Assembly: GCA_019095985.1 (NCBI GenBank)
Contig: CM032661.1
Span: 1,672,245 to 1,736,244, forward strand
Length of the DNA stretch: 64,000 bases
Direction: 5' to 3'
From: Streblospio benedicti
Taxonomy: Eukaryota > Annelida > Polychaeta > Spionida > Spionidae
Program-made: the position numbers and the translations under genes
Notes under the pieces: generated by a model
The model's database searches: none
What the model saw: only the letters and a program-made list of their open reading frames with translations
Told to the model about the DNA's origin: nothing
Part shown: in pieces, positions 31,044-44,100 of the stretch
Position numbering within the stretch: position 1 is the first letter of the stretch
Layout: every line of letters starts with the position of its first letter

Positions 31044-32976
31044 GTCAAAGCTAGTTTTGCCAAATTTAGTTAAACTATCTCTGGTTTTGCGCAAAATGCA
31101 ATAAATCTTTGTTTATGAGAACGCACCTCTGTGCACATGGCGTTTTTTACGTTAGACGTACGAATCGGGAAAGGTCCATTCATTGATTCATTGATTGGGA
31201 TGTTTTTATTGAAGTTTTCATTTCACACTGATTTCATTGTTTGTTTAGTATTCCGGAATTCCCCCTACAAATGGATCAGTGTATGATCCAGATCTATATT
31301 TGTATCATGATCATACATTTCAATGCGAAAATGAAACTTTACCAGGCAAAATACGAAAACGAAACTAGATTTTAAATATAACTCTACTAATCACACTGCA
31401 GCGTAGCAAACGACAACAATATTGTAGACTACTTGGTGTACCAACGGGGTGTACCTGAAGGCTGTAGTACTATATTGAAGACACTTGTGAGATAAGCAAA
31501 TGGGGAAAGATACGCCTAGATCAACGTATTATAAAAGTGTGACTCATACTGTTATGCAGCTTAATGTTGAGGAAAATAACGTTATTAACGTTGATAAAAG
31601 AAAGTGCCAGGTAAAACAAAGTAATATTGATAAACTGGCCATTAGTCTATAATCCAGAGGATATCTTTAACTGTTTATCTGTATGGACATGGACTTCTGG
31701 ATATGTGTATTAGATTCTATTACGTACTACTAATATGCGGGTAATATATATATAACTATAAGCTGTTATTGTGATATAAGTTGATATGATGCAGGCATCA
31801 TTGCTTACGTTCTTTGAAAATGTGTGATCCTGGTTTGTTATAAGATTCTGACAACAATAAACTATTCAGAACCTTCCATTCCTACATGCACATATACACA
31901 CTATGTAGTCTACTAGTACATTGTGTATGTTTTGTAAAGTAAACACTAACTTTGTTTTAGATAGTATTAAGACACTCGTGTTGCATAATAAAAGTCTACT
32001 TTGTATGTATGGCAGTACAGCTGATTTGCATGAGTGTAATCAATCAAAAGTTGATAGTGCATGTACCAGTCATTATGCCAAAAAAAAAAACACAAAAAAA
32101 GAACAAAACAAAACAAAAAAAAACTTGTTTACACGAAGACAACTCTAGCCCATTAATATTTGATTTCGAACAACTGATCAATTGAAATATTGAGTAGGGC
32201 CTCTAATAAGTATGATTATGCTTTTAGTATGCTTCTTATTTAGAGAATTAGATAGCAGTAATATATACATTTTGTTGCATGTATATTAATTGATAAATGT
32301 TAGGAATCAAAGTATCTGGAATGAACAAATGTTAAACATATTAGGTGCAAGTACAATCTTTCTGCTATGAAAAGTAAATTAAGGGTTACTCATACTAGAG
32401 TAATATTTACACTGAGTATCAAATGTCAAGATGACATCTGATACTCAGTGATTTACGATTAAAGTTAGTATTTAATGTGCTGACAGCAAGTTCAAAGAGT
32501 AACATTTTCTATCATAACTAAAAAAATGATAATGAATATCAGAATAAAAATTATAGGAATGAAATGCTATTTTTTTGCCACAACTACATTGCAATTTTTA
32601 CCTGCGTCGCCAACCTCTTTGACCTTAGCCGGGATATTATATTCTACAATTTTTATAGCAGTTATGCCTCTTTGAACTGAGGAATATTTTGCCTCCTATA
32701 CTAATAGCTTGTCTCTGCTACTCCTTTTAACCTACTCAACATACAGCAATGAAACTTGGTTTATAACAAGAACTTCATATATGTAGATGTGCATATTAAC
32801 AGGAATGTTATATTCATATAGCATTCCTGTTTCACGCGACACAGGTCCAGACATCGTTAGGTCTCGCTTATTATCATTCTCATTGGTTTAATAGTAAACA
32901 CGTACATGAAAATGGCTTTTTTTCAGTTTCTGTTAGAGACAGTCAAACATTTTCATGAAGTCAAAATTGGGGATTA

Positions 32977-33222
32977 TGGTGCGTTTACGTGTTCTTCCGA
33001 CCTTGTACAGATACATCGTACATACGAGCTTCCCACATGGGAAATTCACCCGAACGGACGTTCTCAGTCGGAAATCATGGTATTTGCCAGTTGGAAGCTC
33101 GGTCCTCTAAAAAAAGCTCCAAGTTTCCGACTGGTACGTACGACTGGGAACATGCGTTCGGGTGAATTTCCCATGTGGAGAGCTCGTAATTTCGAGGTCG
33201 GAAGGAGCACGCGAACGCACCA
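32977..33222. mobile_element. Palindromic MITE with TTA target duplication (Harbinger-like)
   Basis: The element runs from TGGTGCGTTTACGTG to CACGCGAACGCACCA and is flanked by TTA on both sides (32974-32976, 33223-33225). The interior is also an inverted repeat: CCCACATGGGAAATTCACCC pairs with GGGTGAATTTCCCATGTGG. A three-base TWA duplication is typical of PIF/Harbinger elements. It has no coding capacity. Confidence 0.8.
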
Positions 33223-34489
33223 TTAGTTACCATGATTGTAAGAGCCATGTATATATTTTTGATTTGCATACACATGGGTAGTCAATCAAGTGAATCAGTG
33301 ATATGTATTCCATGGTCTCTTCATCTCTAATATTCAGTATTTAATAGGCTTCTGACTGTCATATTTTCACAATTTTCTTTGTATGTAGATCACCAATTTG
33401 TTTATTCTATTCTTTTAATTTATGGGGAAAGGAAGGCGAAAAAAAGCTATTTATAGATTAAATGATACAGCACATTAGAAGGGAATCGCAGTCTCTGCAG
33501 ACCCGTTAAAACAACATTTTTTCATTCTGCCGCCAGGCGGCGCTGTAGTTGTCAGGGGTAAGCTGATCAAACGTGGCCTCAACATTCGTGCATATTAGTC
33601 TTTTTGAAGATGGTATTATTGTGCTCTATGTTCATAATTATGTTTTGTGACACACACAGAAATGTTCGCATACTTCTCTAGTTTTCATATATGCTACTCA
33701 TCTTTCATTTGGAATTGTATTTAATGAGCTTTATCCAGATTTCCAAGTTGTGTTTTTGCCTCAAGCTCAAGCCTAGGCCGATTTTGACAGTCTGTGTTTG
33801 ACAAGATTATCCATTAACGTTGCTCGTCCTTTCTAACTGTATACGATGCGTATGTTATCCTTAATATATACATGTCTTTCACATATATATTCCATTGATA
33901 AAGTCCATATTTTGCTACAATTTCAATGTATAAAACACTCCGTTTGACATTAGATGTAGAAGTCTACTAAGTACTATATTTTTTCAAACGTCGAAAATAA
34001 TAATGCGTCGGCGTTATAAATCTAGCTAAAAGCCGCACTGGAAGGTCAGATAAGTATGTTGACTAAATTATGACACGTATTTGAGAAACAATGCTCAGAT
34101 GCATAGATACCTAAGGACTTTGTTATTGATACTTGATGGTTTGGAATAACATGGATGAATATTTCTTACAGAAAATACACCTCAAAAGTTGGACTTTCTG
34201 GGTTGGTTCTGTAAGATTATAAGGCGTATTACCCAACGTTTACCCTGACTATTGAAGCGCCATTTAGTAGCAGAGGCTGAACTACGGTTTTACGGAGTTT
34301 GCCATTATTTAGTTTGGAGAACAATGTTGATTATTTTATTATATATGCCCAACAACATACATGCAATTTTTTTTCGGTGACTAACTCAGCCATATAAAGT
34401 GGTCACCCCAGGCTGTGCCACAGTCAAAATCCTTGAAGTTACTGGTGCCTGCAGCCAATCACAGCAGCTCATTTGCATACCATACTCGC

Positions 34490-34790
34490 TCATATGTAAA
34501 CGATATCGCTAGCGACAAAGCGATTGGCAATTTTTATACTCATATCATTTTTGTATTGAACTGTTCACATGCAAGCGATGAAGCAACTTCACTACGGCGC
34601 TCAGACAATTGTTAGCTCATGTAGCGAAAAAATCATCTGAGCGACGTCGCTTTGTTGCTTTCATGTGAACAGTGCAGTTCAAATGGAATATGAATGAAAA
34701 ACTCTGGTAGCTAGGTTGCTTCCGGTTGTAAGATATTGCTAGCAATATTGGTTGCCTGTGAAAACACATCACATCACACTACCATATACA
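34490..34790. repeat. Imperfect long inverted repeat (possible MITE)
   Basis: TTGAACTGTTCACATGCAAG (left, about 34556) pairs imperfectly with CTTTCATGTGAACAGTGCAG (right, about 34658). The similarity extends about 80 bp on each side and includes GGCGCTCAG/CTGAGCGAC. Ends are not well defined. Confidence 0.45.
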
Positions 34791-35140
34791 TCCATCCAAG
34801 TGCCCAGGGCCGTTAAATTGAAATTTTCTCAAACTGAGGGGGGAGGGGGAGGGGGGCTGTTACACGAGAGTGCAGTTACTACATAATTCTTAAAAGAAAA
34901 AGAAGGGGAGGGCTGTTACGCGAGGGTGGGCACTTGGATGGTTGTATACGGTAAGTCGCCTCATCGCTCGGACGATTTACATCGCTTGCATGTGTACGTA
35001 CGCTTAGCGCACAGTAAACTGATGGTGACATCTTCACCTTTGGTTGGGTGAATTTGCACACACTACAATTGATATTGAAGTTTCAATTCATTTAATTTTA
35101 TTTTATGAATAGATTAATGAAGTTGAATAAATGAGCCAGG

Positions 35141-38100
35141 ATGGAGCATATTTTTGCGAGCGCAGAATACCAGAGAGAGGTGGGCAACAACTTTGTGAAG
35201 GCAGGAAATTACCAATTAGCTCTAAACCATTACTGTGCTGCATTCCAAATAGCAACTCAAGTATATGGAAATGAAGAACAGGTAAACATTTTGTAATACA
35301 TCATCCCATCTCGATTGAGGGGCCGGCTTAGCATTTCTAGACTGCAGAGAAATTCCCATTGACCTATCTAAAAATGGAATTTTTTTACAAGCTGGAATTC
35401 TCAGAACTCTTGAGTACCTTTACTGTTATTTCCCTGCCAACTATGAATTTGTGTTGCCTCTGATGGTAACATTGTGTAAACTATTGATATGCTTAATAAT
35501 TGTTGTAAATAAATGTCTATTCAATCATATGATATGATAATGGTTTTGATTACCTGATATTGGATGCCAGATTTCTGCTGTTTCAGGTATCAGTGATTTT
35601 AAGCAACAGGTCTTTGGTGTACAATAAGCTGGGACTGCGCGATAAGGCCATAGAGGATGCTGTTAACTGCATTGAAAATAACCCTCACTGGCATAAGGTA
35701 AAAAGCTATGATCTCTTTTTAGCATCGATTTAAATTTGTATAAAGCTAGATTATAGTCTCTCAGACGTAGCGCTTTGCTACATTTCACACCAGTGCGTAT
35801 GGGCAAGTAATATCTGAATCTTATTGGTCCATAAAACATTTAGGTAGTCCGTAACTTTATACAAGTAATGAAATAAAAAGTTGAAAATAATGTATGGTTT
35901 TGTTCTGTATCTACCATGTCAAATCATGTGAATCTGGAAATGTTTACAAATGAATTCATCTCTATAAGCAAAGAGAAAAATGATGAAATAATATTGGAAT
36001 TAACTCTTAACATTTGTGTGTTCATAAATAATGGAGTCTCGAGAATAAACATTGACACTGGTGGGTTTTTAGAATTTACATTTAGAGTAGTTTATTTTCT
36101 TATGGATTAGAATCCAGGTCTGCATTATATAATTATCTATATGTCTTATAGATCTATTCCTTACATGTCACAAATTAGTCACTTAATACCATTGTTAAAA
36201 ACACAGTTAGTCTGGAAGTAATCATTGCATGTAAAAGCTTTGTGGTGGCATCTATCTAATCTAAATGTGGCTGAACACAGTATACCGGTATATCATTAAC
36301 ATGTCACCATTCTACTGTAGGCATGGGAATCAGCACATAAGGCTCCTGGTTTGCTAGCTAGCATAAAATGAGTCATACTGGCTGTTCTATTTGTTTCAAT
36401 GTGTGACAGCAAACCGAGAATAAGTCTCAACAGCCCAAAGCTAGCAGTTTGTGAGACAAATATACATGATGTCATTTATTCCTGATGTACTCCAATAGTA
36501 AGCTGCCAAAAACACTGGCTTTTGCCAGAGTTTAATAGCTGTAGCTGCATTCTTAGTTGCCCAGCTGGGCAAGCCTTAGGGATTTCAAGGTTGACCACGT
36601 TGACAGGAAAGTGTTATCAGTACATGTAGAAGTGGTGAGTGGTGAGCAATTGGGCAAGTAGTAGATATGACTTTGTTTGGTCTCTGTATGGAGTTTCCTG
36701 ATGGTCTTTTCATAAAGGCTTGGAGCCTCAAAAATGATCTTACTAAAGAGGTGGTCTCTTTATAGAGATGGTCTTATTGTGTGGTTGTAAATTGAATGTT
36801 CTTTTCTCTAGGGGCACTGGCGCCTTGCACAATGCTTCAAAGAAGTGCCTGGTGAGGAAGTGACAGTTGTGACGGCCCTCATGAAGTGTCTTCAGATGTG
36901 TCAAGATATGGCCGCCAAAGACTATGAGGAGACTCTTGTTGATATTCTCATTTATTCTTTTAAAGTTAATGGCAAGTTCATTTTTGTGCTTTGGTTGGTT
37001 GTGGCTGTTACAATTTAGAAAATTATTGGTTTGAGTTGCATTATAGTCCCTATTATCAAACCATATTTTGGCTGATGCCATATTTCTAAACATTTGCAGA
37101 TGAGTACATAAGAATGTTGGATCTGAGCTTCGTGTGTAAGGCCATGTGGTCACAGGCTCTTGCCACCCTGGCCCGGCGGGGAGCATGGAGGGTGGTCAGG
37201 GGCCTGGTCTACAGGGACTACGAAGAACCCATTGTCAAGCATTACACTGCTGACAAGTAAGATTCAATAATTTATCTTTGAATTTTTCTGTTCTAAGTAA
37301 ATTAATATCGGGTTTGCTACGTGAATTAAAGGAAAAAGGGATTTGATTCAAGATAAGTGGCAAGTCAGAATTTTTCGATAAGTCAGGTATAAATGAGATA
37401 GATGCTTAGAAGTAATTGAAAAGTCAGGAGATTTTTAAAGAAGGATAAATTTTTATTGATTATTTGCGTAGGAGATTATATCTGAAATTAGAACAATTAG
37501 AGTCAGTGATGATCACATTTTTAGTTAATATATTTGTGTCTTAGACACATCTTTAGCATGATGATTTGAAAACTTACAATGAATGGTGTATAGTAGTACT
37601 ACCTAATGATACTTAAGTTGATCTTTACATTTGACATGCCCCGTACCATACATTGTACCTTCAGGCTCTCTTACCAATAAAAAATCATTCAAAATTCTGG
37701 TTAATCTTTTTAGAGTAATTTATAGTTTTATTGGTCTGTGAAAAAATTCTATCTGGACATCTGTGTATACTCTTCAGGATTCGACTGGCTGGCCTGGTGT
37801 CTGCTCTCTCGCCTGCGGAGTTGAAGGCATGGGGTCAGAAGCTTGCGATAGAGTTGCTAAAGAGAGGCTGTGACCCCAGGTCACTTGGGTCAGCGAATCA
37901 ACCACCTCTGCATGCGGCGCTCATTGTTTGTGTCAAAACAGGTAACGTTGTAGGCAGTTCACAAAGATGGGCTTGAGTTCAGTACTGTAATGGCTGATAT
38001 ACATTCATTTTTGAACTTGTTTAAATGAAAGTATACTCTTAGCCTTTTTTGTGCACCATAATTATGTCATGGCATTATGAAAAAACTTAAATATTGGTCT

Positions 38101-41100
38101 GTTGTACTCTTGCAAGATACATGTAGTGTGACTATGGAATTCATAATACTTTTATGGGATCTTTTCATTTAATTTAGATGCCATTTCTACGTTGATGTAA
38201 TTAATAAACTGATAACTTTATAAAAAATACTCTAATATGTTTTTCAAAGTTGCAATAATGAGGTAATTCTCAGAAAAATGCCACTCATTAGGGATGGTCT
38301 GCACATGTGTAAATTAGGCTAAAATTGGAACCAACCTCTTTTTTTAATTCACAGTTTAGCTGGGTAAAGCATTTGTCAAGAAATCAAAAGTAGAATATTT
38401 TTTGATTGGTAGTTTTTCACATGACACATTCAAAAGAAATGGCATGCACCTTTCTAATAAATTTGCAAGTTTGCATTAAAAAAACGCCAACGTTCATTTT
38501 TACAAAGACTACGAATGGTAAAATATTTTTTTTGTACTGTGACTTATGAGCGAGCACGCCTAGCTACGTAATTATGAAATAAAAAGAGATGACTGTTGTT
38601 AACTGTTAGCATACAAGATGCTAACGACTTTATTGAATAATTAGTTGGGGTACATAAAAAACGACACATGTGTACAAAAAAAGAATACATGGAAAATTAT
38701 GAATACAATAGATAATGAATTACACTCAAATTAAACTAAAACACACAAAATAATAGGGTGGTGGTGGGGAAGATGGAGGCAAAATCACGTGTTGCCTGCC
38801 ATGGCTGTCCACACAAAGAGACTGGTCAAAGCTAAACCGGTTATGACCGGAAATGACTACACATTCAAAAGAAATGGCATGCACCTTTCTAATAAATTTG
38901 CAAGTTTGCATTAAAAAAACGCAACGTTCATTTTTACAAAGACTACGAATGGTAAAATATTTTTTTACACAAAGCTAATATGGATTATTGTGTTTTGAGA
39001 TTTTCATATGTAAAATTTTTCTTTTAAAAAATTACCCTGGCCCCCAAGATCAAATGACATCAAACATTTGATTGGTGGATGCATTTCCAGGTGAATTTGA
39101 CCTCCTCAAGCATCTGCTTGGCTACTACTACAAGACGCCGGAAGAACGAAAACGTGACAAATGCTGCAGGAAATTCGCTACTTCACGAATTCTGCTCATC
39201 TTCGATTCATGCACATGGTAAACGTAAGTTGCGCATAATTAGTTTTAAATTTGGAATTAAATGTAACTGTGACAAAATATTTGTTGCCTTTATGCATATA
39301 CAATGTACACGAAATGTCAAATCGGTACCGTTCTCTCTCATTCTCATTACTTTTGTGACCAGTTTTGATAGATTGTATTGGACGATCATGATAATTTAGT
39401 ACAAAACATTAGCTGTAATCTAAGTGGTTGTTACACAAGATTAAGAGAACAATCATAAATAATGATACCGGTAGGGGTTCGTCCAAAAAGGTGGGGGGGT
39501 GTCGTTCAACTTTTCTGATTCCTTTTTGGGGGGTCGCTGAACTTTTTTATCACGCTAAGGTATATTTTTTCAAATATTTTCTTTTAGCATTGCAATGACT
39601 ATATGGAGGACTTTTTCTTTAGTGGGTGGGGGGGGGGGCGTAAATCAAATTTTTAAAATGTTGATGGGGAGGTTGGCTAACTTCTTTCCTAAAAGCTGAC
39701 ATATTGGTCTGCTTGTAGAGGTTGGCGTTCAGCTGCTGCTGAACCATGGAGTGGATCCTTTGATTTGCAACCAGAAAGGCCAGCTAGCCGTGGACTGCCT
39801 TCCTGCTGAGGATCCATGTCGAGCGAAACTTGTCCAGGAGATGGAACAGAGGAAAAGCCAGCAGGGTGGGTTTGTTGTATACACTTGTTGTGTAGAATAT
39901 TTGACATAATCATTGGGGACATTGTATCTCTATGTGTCATTTTAGTAATATGTGTACACAGCCTTGATATGTATTCTAAAGTCTTCTAACTTATATATCA
40001 AGTAACCATGAATATATATTATCAGTTAAACACAATAGTATGCCTGTAATCCATATCGTTTGAAATGTTAACGGGCATGTTTAGTTCTATTATTTTATCC
40101 ATCATATTTGTATATATATTGGAATGTGTCATTTTAATAAATGGGTTACATAATGCATTCTTCATGGCACAGTCAGCAGGATTAAAAACATAAAATGAAG
40201 TGCATTCAAGGACATGAAATCAATGATGGAAGTACATGCTCAGAAGGTCATCCATGTGAAGGAGTCGATGCACCAGCCACAGCAGCTGTAGAAAATATCA
40301 CCATAACTTCACAGCCACTGAGAGAATTAGTATGGAATGCTATACAAGGTGCATTATCTGCTAAAACGAATGAAACCCCTCCACAACATCGTCATAGAAC
40401 AAAGAGGCCTGACCCAATACGGCCTACCATTGATCTATAACGCAGTGAAAGTGATTGGGACTTTTTCATTGAGGAAACGTTGCACATTGTCTGATGATAT
40501 TGTCTTTTGTTGAGTTTTAAATTTTCTACTTGGTTGAAAAAAAAACACAATAATTTTTAAATGTCATGAACGCTTGAAGGTAATATACTATGGAATGCTA
40601 ACCATTTTATTCTTGAGCATTGTCTTGTAATCAGTCCCCCATTTAGTCACTAGTCCCCTCATTCAGACGAGTAGAAATTGGGGAGGACTAGTGCTGAATT
40701 TAATTCACTCTTCCTACATACCAGTAGCTGGTGAAACACAAAAAGGTTTGGCAACTTGTCAGGACGAGTAACTTTTGGGGAGGTCTGGTACCTTTTTAAA
40801 GTCAAGTCGTACTGAATAGTAAATGTTGAAGCCTTACAGGGAGACTTGTAAATGCATCATAAATTAGGTTGTCAACTTTTATAGATTTTTATTACAAGGG
40901 ATATTTGACCTTTTGAAATAGACACACATGCTCTTTAAATATGAGTATTCTGTACAAGAATATACCATACATTTCTTTGCTATCTTTAAAAACAACTTTA
41001 CATTCTTTTAGGCAAGTAGGCAAGGACTATTGAAATGCATCCATGGTGCAATGATTGCGATACTCCTTGGGTTTTGTACTCTTCTCTGTTGTCAGATTTG

Positions 41101-44100
41101 TACATTTTCTTCAATCTTCTAATATTGTTAATCAATTGTGTGTTTACCCAAGTTTGCTTGCGTATTGTAAGATATTTGTATTCTTATGTTTCAGACCCTA
41201 TAAAACTGATTGACGTTCAAAAGGAAAAAGCAGGATTACTTTTGAAAAGAAGAGAGTACCAGGATGCTGTGGAGGGATATTCTGAGGCTATTAGTCAGTG
41301 CAGTCAGGTGAGGACGTTATGTTTCTTTCATCCTCTCTTTTTTATGGAAGAATTTGAATATTCAGATATACATGTACCGGTAAGTACTAAACAAATCTCA
41401 TCCTTTGTAAGTCAAGTTATATTCCTTTGAAAACAACAATAGTACTGATTTAAATAATTCTTCAAGGATCTTACATGTGTGGAAAGATCTAATACTACTT
41501 CTTGGTATCAGGTCAAACAGATCCAAATGAGCTTGGATGGGACGGGTGCCAGGTAGACATGGCATCCAGACCACACTGTAAAACTGATGAATAATTTAGG
41601 GCCTACTAACAAATTTTTAGGATTTAATTGATTGATTGGTTGATTGTAAGTCTCAAGCATATCCGTGTGTCCCAAGGGTATGCGTCCCCCCATTTCCCCC
41701 CCAAAAGACATCTTAACACTATACAGTGCAACATGATTCCCTGCCTATAATTGACTTTATCATTCTTGTTCATGTAATTTCATTGGTTATCATGATCCAG
41801 AAGTATCCAATAACCCGGAGAGGGTTACACCCCTCTTCTTGTACTCAGCCGGACTACTTTTTCACATTTTTTAAAAAACAGTGTTGTAATTGTTTAGAAA
41901 AGAATGACAAATACAAAACCAGGGTCTTGTGTAACATGAATTATTTTATCAGGATTCGTTCTTGTGGCGCATCAGGCTCGCCCTTCGGGCTCGCCGTGAT
42001 ACGCCCCAAGAACTCACCTGATAACATAATTCATATTACAAACTCACCCGGTTTTGTCTATGTCCCTAAACCCTGATGTGCAGCTGTCGTCGGCTGATCG
42101 TGGTCGCCTGTCAGCACGGAGTAAGGCAGAGCTGTACCACGACAGAGCCTACTGTTACACCAAGCTTGGAAAGCTGGACAGCGCATACAAGGATGCTCTC
42201 AAGTGCTGTAAGATACAGGAGTCTTGGAATAAGGTACATGTACCTATATTCTATCATATTTCTTGTTTCATATTGTATAACAGTACTTAAAAAATCTATG
42301 CTTGCATAGCGTTACTTGAACTTTGTAACAGTAAAAATGTTTCGAGGTTCAAATTGATGTATATTTGATTTGAAACAGTTGACTGGTAGAGATGTGTCAG
42401 TTTGCTATTCTCTGCTACAGGGCCATCTACAGCTTGGAGAACTTCTGAGCCTCAAGGAGTGCTGGGATCGCGCGTGGGATGCCTTCTCTGCAGGCTTCCA
42501 TTGCTCTAATGCCATTGTGAGGGGAGAAGTCGCCAAGAGAATGTTCCAGCCATCGCTCTTTCGCAACGGTAGTGTGTTCAATGTTTTAAATAGAATCCTA
42601 CATACTTGAACCAATTTATTACTTATTACAGTCAAATTGCATATTGTGTCTGAACGTTGTCACACATTATTCATTTTTCAGTATCAAAAAGAGCAGCAAA
42701 AAAAGTGCTTAAGAAGCTAAAAGCTCACCCGAGAATTCGGCAAGATGTGATAGCTGGGCTTTTTGCTAATTATGAGTGGGAGGCACTGGAGATGGCAAAT
42801 GATCTGAACATGTTTGAAGAGTGTGACTTTAGCCACCTGCGATATGCACATATCTACAGCTTAGAGTATTACATGCATGGAGATCCAGCTGTGCAGGATA
42901 TAGTTATCTCGGTGAGTTCTCATTTCACTCTTATTTTTCAGCACTATTCAGTCGATTCTGTAAACTAACTGTACGACATTACATTTTATCATTATGAAAT
43001 CGGGGCTACAGATAAGTCCTGTAGTCTGAGAGGGGTATCTTTGTTGTCAGGTTGGGTAAAAGTTTTTAGCTACTCGTCCTTGGTATCTGTAAATATAAGT
43101 CACTATTGCATTTACGTGGAGTTCATTACGTTGGACATAACATGTAAATCTTAGATAGGACTGGGAAGTTTTTCAGGATAACTTTGGGCAAGTATATTTT
43201 TCTCCTATTCTTAAACCTAATTCTGAATGCTCAATTGAATATAGCTGCACCTGATGCAGATTCTTCAGGTAGCTATGTATTCTAAACAATGTTTTCATGT
43301 CATGATTTGCATTGCAGGTTCTGCGCAATGGTGGTGACCCTCGGCAGCTGCACTGTGAGCATGGAGACACCCCGATGCACGCAGCCGTCATGATCACCAA
43401 CATATGTTTTATGGTTACCCAAGACATGAAAGGTACAATGTTACATGCCTATAACTTAAACTTGTACATGTAGTTGGCGAGCTTTACTAAGATGATTATA
43501 AAAGAAAAAAATCTTCATGCATTTAGAATGTGGTTCCTCTTCCAGGGGGTTGAATTGTTTAATGACCATCAAGAGTTTTTTCCTCCACTCGTCTCAGTCT
43601 TGAGGCACGCTCAATTACTGACACCAAGCGTCAAGATCCTCCATGGCAGACCAGGATTTCTTTTCTCTTTTTGATACATGTAGATCATATTTCCTGAAAT
43701 CTCTTATAGCATGAATCCGTGGGTGATAGTCTGATACAGCACTATATTTCCTTTCTCGACTTCCCGGGAGCATACCTGTTACTATAGCGCATGGTGCTCA
43801 TCAATCACATTTGCATTCATGCGCCTGAACGTTAGTTATGCATGTAAGAAGCATTGAACAGTATGCAACTACATGTAGTTGGAGATGAGTTTGCTCAACA
43901 CCCATTACTAGACCCAACTGAGAATCAAACCTATGACTTTCTGATATTGAGTCCATACCCTTACCCGTTCAGCCATAGAAACAGCACTTTTAGAGGTAGA
44001 GGAGGTGTTCATGTTATTGGCAGTGCTCAAATTATTGGCACATCCAACGTAGGGTTGATTATTACGTATTATCTCCACGGGAACGCATACATTTGACGCA

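Larger units (their letters stand above)
29200..32960. other. Gene-poor intergenic DNA
   Basis: Apart from the repeats listed, I see only AT-rich sequence. Two small perfect hairpins occur at 32410-32450 (CACTGAGTATCAAATGTCA stem) and 32798-32832 (AACAGGAATGTTATA stem). No exon is supported. Confidence 0.3.

Noticed and set aside
32410-32450. Perfect 19 bp stem hairpin as a microRNA precursor
   Set aside because: The loop is only three bases and the stem is too short for a typical pre-miRNA.
38424-38966. Direct repeats as LTRs of a small retroelement
   Set aside because: Repeats are 108 bp with a 326 bp insert; no primer binding site, polypurine tract or coding remnant is visible.
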